6,600 nt of DNA, from NCBI GenBank assembly GCA_027488495.1, contig JAIYBO010000206.1, positions 1-6,600 of the forward strand, given 5' to 3'. How positions within the stretch are numbered: the first letter of the stretch is position 1; each line of letters starts with the position of its first letter. This DNA is from Bacteroidota bacterium. GTDB lineage: Bacteria > Bacteroidota > Bacteroidia > NS11-12g > UBA955. Position numbers and translations under genes: made by a program. Below the pieces are notes generated by a model that made no database searches, was not told the DNA's origin, and saw only the letters and a program-made list of their open reading frames with translations. Shown piece after piece: positions 4,785 to 6,600 of this stretch.

Positions 4785-6600
4785 TTATTTGCCGGTCCAA
4801 TCAAACAAAATACGGATCGCCTCATCCATGCCCGCATCTTCGCGATAACGTTTCAGCCAATCCTGCTTTTGCGCCAATTTTATGGCATCAGTACCCGCAT
4901 CTTTCAAATCAGTTTTCAAAGCGTAAACTGTATCACAAATGGTGCGGTATTTATAATCACGCAACGGCTTATCCTGTGCACGCAAAGCCTCCTGCTGAAG
5001 TTCAAACTTCTTCATATTCAATGAATACGTATACGCATTTCGCACCGCTGAAAGTTCAGTAGCACGCTTTTGTACCAAGGCATAATATTCATTTTTCGAC
5101 AAGCGTTTTTTGGATGCTTCAATGGCTTTTCGGCGCTGTGATTCTTTGTAAGGATTGAACGACTGGTAAGCAGCCGCAGGTATCTTGTCATAAGCCAAAT
5201 GGAAATCCATTTCCTTCTCGCCTTGCTCAATGCCATCATACACATCGGGCAACACCACGTCTGGCTCTACCCCACGCAATTGAGTGGTTCCACCATTGAT
5301 GCGATAAAACTTCTGAATGGTCACTTTCAACTGACCGTAACCCCTTGGAAAAACATCGCTCATACCACTGGGAAGCTCAACAAAGGTTTGAACTGTGCCT
5401 TTGCCAAAAGTACTTTTACTACCCAAAATGATTGCCCTACCGTAATCCTGTAAAGCGGCAGCCAAAATTTCCGATGCCGACGCACTATAGGTATTGGTCA
5501 AAATCACCAACGGTCCATTATAATCCACAGACGGGTTGCGATCCATATGCACTTCAATGCCCCTCATGTCTTTCACCTGAACAATTGGACCTTGGGGAAT
5601 AAATAAACCGCCCATCTCAATGGCATCTGCCAAACTTCCCCCGCCGTTGTTTCTCAAATCAATGATGATACCCAACGCCCCTTCTTTGGTGAGCTTGGCA
5701 ATCTCCGCCTTCACATCGCCTGTGCAATTCCTACCCCTACCTCTCTGCGAAAAATCGGCATAAAAACTGGGCAAATGAATCATTCCAAAACGCTTGCCTT
5801 TGTATTGCATCATAGCGCTTCTCGCGAAACTCTCTTCAATCACGACCACCTCACGCACGATGGGAATTACCACCAAACTGCCATCCGGTTTTTTTACCGT
5901 TAATCGAACCTCTGTACCTTTTTTTCCTCGAATCAATTGAATGGCATCATCCAACTTCATATCAACCACATCCACGGGTTCTGCAGGTCCTTGCGCCACC
6001 TTCAAAATCAAATCGCCCGCTTTCAACTCCCCTTGACGATAACTCGCACTTCCCGGAACAATTCTCTCAACCTTGATATATCCATCGCGCTCCGTTAATG
6101 TGGCACCAATTCCCTCCAATTTTCCGGTCATACCGATATCGAAGTTCTCTTTGTCCTCTGGTGGAAAATAGTTTGTGTGGGGATCATAGATCTCAGCAAT
6201 GGTGTTCGCATACATGCCAATCTGGTCTTTGCGATCCATTTTTTTCAATCGTTTGAACCAATCTACATAGAATTTTTTGGTCTCGTTACGCGCTTGCAGC
6301 TCCAATGTATCAAAAGGTTTTTGCTTGGCGATGGCCGACGAATCTTTGGCTTTTTTCTGGCTCTCTAGCTTGCGCGACAAACGCTCCATACTTTGAAATT
6401 GCAACCACAGTTTCCAATCTTTTTCCAAAGAAATCCAATTGGGCTGAAACTTTTCGGGTTCATCATACACGGTGTAAGTTTCGTCTTTTTCGTAATTCAA
6501 CGGTTTCGACAATGTTTCGGCAATCATGGGCTCCAACACCGCCAATCGACCCATAAGAATCGACCAAGTAGTATCAAAAAAATCAAACCTACCCACCTGG
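4785..6600 (-). CDS. prc: Carboxy-terminal processing (tail-specific) protease, family S41, Prc/Tsp type; N-terminus beyond the right edge
   Basis: The frame is open to the right edge, giving about 604 codons to TAA at 4787-4785. A GTG at 6596 could start a 603-aa protein, but that would remove the signal peptide and most of the N-terminal helical domain, so I treat the gene as 5'-truncated by the window. Numbering from that GTG: helical N-terminal domain to about 155 with IYDPHTNYFPPED (136-148); PDZ domain about 160-240, starting GIGATL; S41 core with IIIDLRNNGGGSL (310-322); catalytic Ser373 in SASASE, Asp384 in QDYGRA and Lys399 in TFGKGTVQ, forming the Ser/Lys centre of E. coli Prc; and a C-terminal helical, Lys/Arg-rich region from about 460, as in Prc (full length near 680-700 aa). 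The family works in the periplasm, trimming or degrading proteins from the C-terminus and affecting peptidoglycan hydrolase turnover; its partners here are unknown. Only two Cys are visible (291 and 554). Confidence 0.94.
   Translation of the reverse strand, partial: QVGRFDFFDTTWSILMGRLAVLEPMIAETLSKPLNYEKDETYTVYDEPEKFQPNWISLEKDWKLWLQFQSMERLSRKLESQKKAKDSSAIAKQKPFDTLELQARNETKKFYVDWFKRLKKMDRKDQIGMYANTIAEIYDPHTNYFPPEDKENFDIGMTGKLEGIGATLTERDGYIKVERIVPGSASYRQGELKAGDLILKVAQGPAEPVDVVDMKLDDAIQLIRGKKGTEVRLTVKKPDGSLVVIPIVREVVVIEESFARSAMMQYKGKRFGMIHLPSFYADFSQRGRGRNCTGDVKAEIAKLTKEGALGIIIDLRNNGGGSLADAIEMGGLFIPQGPIVQVKDMRGIEVHMDRNPSVDYNGPLVILTNTYSASASEILAAALQDYGRAIILGSKSTFGKGTVQTFVELPSGMSDVFPRGYGQLKVTIQKFYRINGGTTQLRGVEPDVVLPDVYDGIEQGEKEMDFHLAYDKIPAAAYQSFNPYKESQRRKAIEASKKRLSKNEYYALVQKRATELSAVRNAYTYSLNMKKFELQQEALRAQDKPLRDYKYRTICDTVYALKTDLKDAGTDAIKLAQKQDWLKRYREDAGMDEAIRILFDWTGK

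Noticed and set aside
6594..6596. GTG at 6596 as the true start of the protease
   Set aside because: The frame continues upstream to the edge without a stop, and starting here would leave a periplasmic protease without a signal peptide and with most of its N-terminal domain missing.
1..6600. A hidden defence, mobile or biosynthetic system
   Set aside because: All five genes are recognisable housekeeping or envelope families, intergenic space is under about 300 bp in total, and I found no integrase, transposase, terminal repeats, repeat array or composition shift.

Overview
The window looks like ordinary chromosomal DNA from a member of the Bacteroidota, probably Flavobacteriales-like; I cannot fix the genus. 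The support is a large TonB-dependent receptor with an N-terminal carboxypeptidase-regulatory-type domain, a long-form (503 aa) biotin carboxylase, a short 2-hydroxyacid dehydrogenase with the SPHVGGWT motif I associate with this phylum, weak Shine-Dalgarno signals, and a promoter-like match to the Bacteroidota TTG / TAnnTTTG consensus. Base composition is moderately AT-rich and even throughout. I see no IS element, phage gene, tRNA, rRNA, CRISPR array or composition break.

Layout. Positions 1-1376 (minus) hold the N-terminal 458 codons of a TonB-dependent outer-membrane receptor that continues past the left edge. Positions 1377-1523 are an AT-rich spacer with a candidate promoter, an 8-bp inverted repeat on its -33 element and a weak hairpin. 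Positions 1524-2477 (minus) encode a D-isomer-specific 2-hydroxyacid dehydrogenase, and 2483-3994 (minus) encode the biotin carboxylase subunit of an acyl-CoA carboxylase. These two lie 5 nt apart and are probably co-transcribed, biotin carboxylase first. The 102-nt divergent spacer 3995-4096 carries a perfect 12-bp palindrome and an 8-bp direct repeat. Positions 4097-4759 (plus) encode CcmB, the haem-exporter permease of cytochrome c maturation, the only plus-strand gene. It runs convergently, across 25 nt, into 4785-6600 (minus), a Prc/Tsp-type C-terminal processing protease whose N-terminus lies beyond the right edge.

The genes do not form one pathway. AccC belongs to central carbon and fatty-acid metabolism (acetyl- or propionyl-CoA carboxylation), and the dehydrogenase reduces or oxidises an unidentified 2-oxo/2-hydroxy acid. 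CcmB, Prc and the receptor are envelope proteins: inner membrane, periplasm and outer membrane. No new multi-gene system is apparent. The items worth a second look are the regulatory-looking repeats in the two intergenic spacers, the isolated ccmB and some start-site or edge issues.
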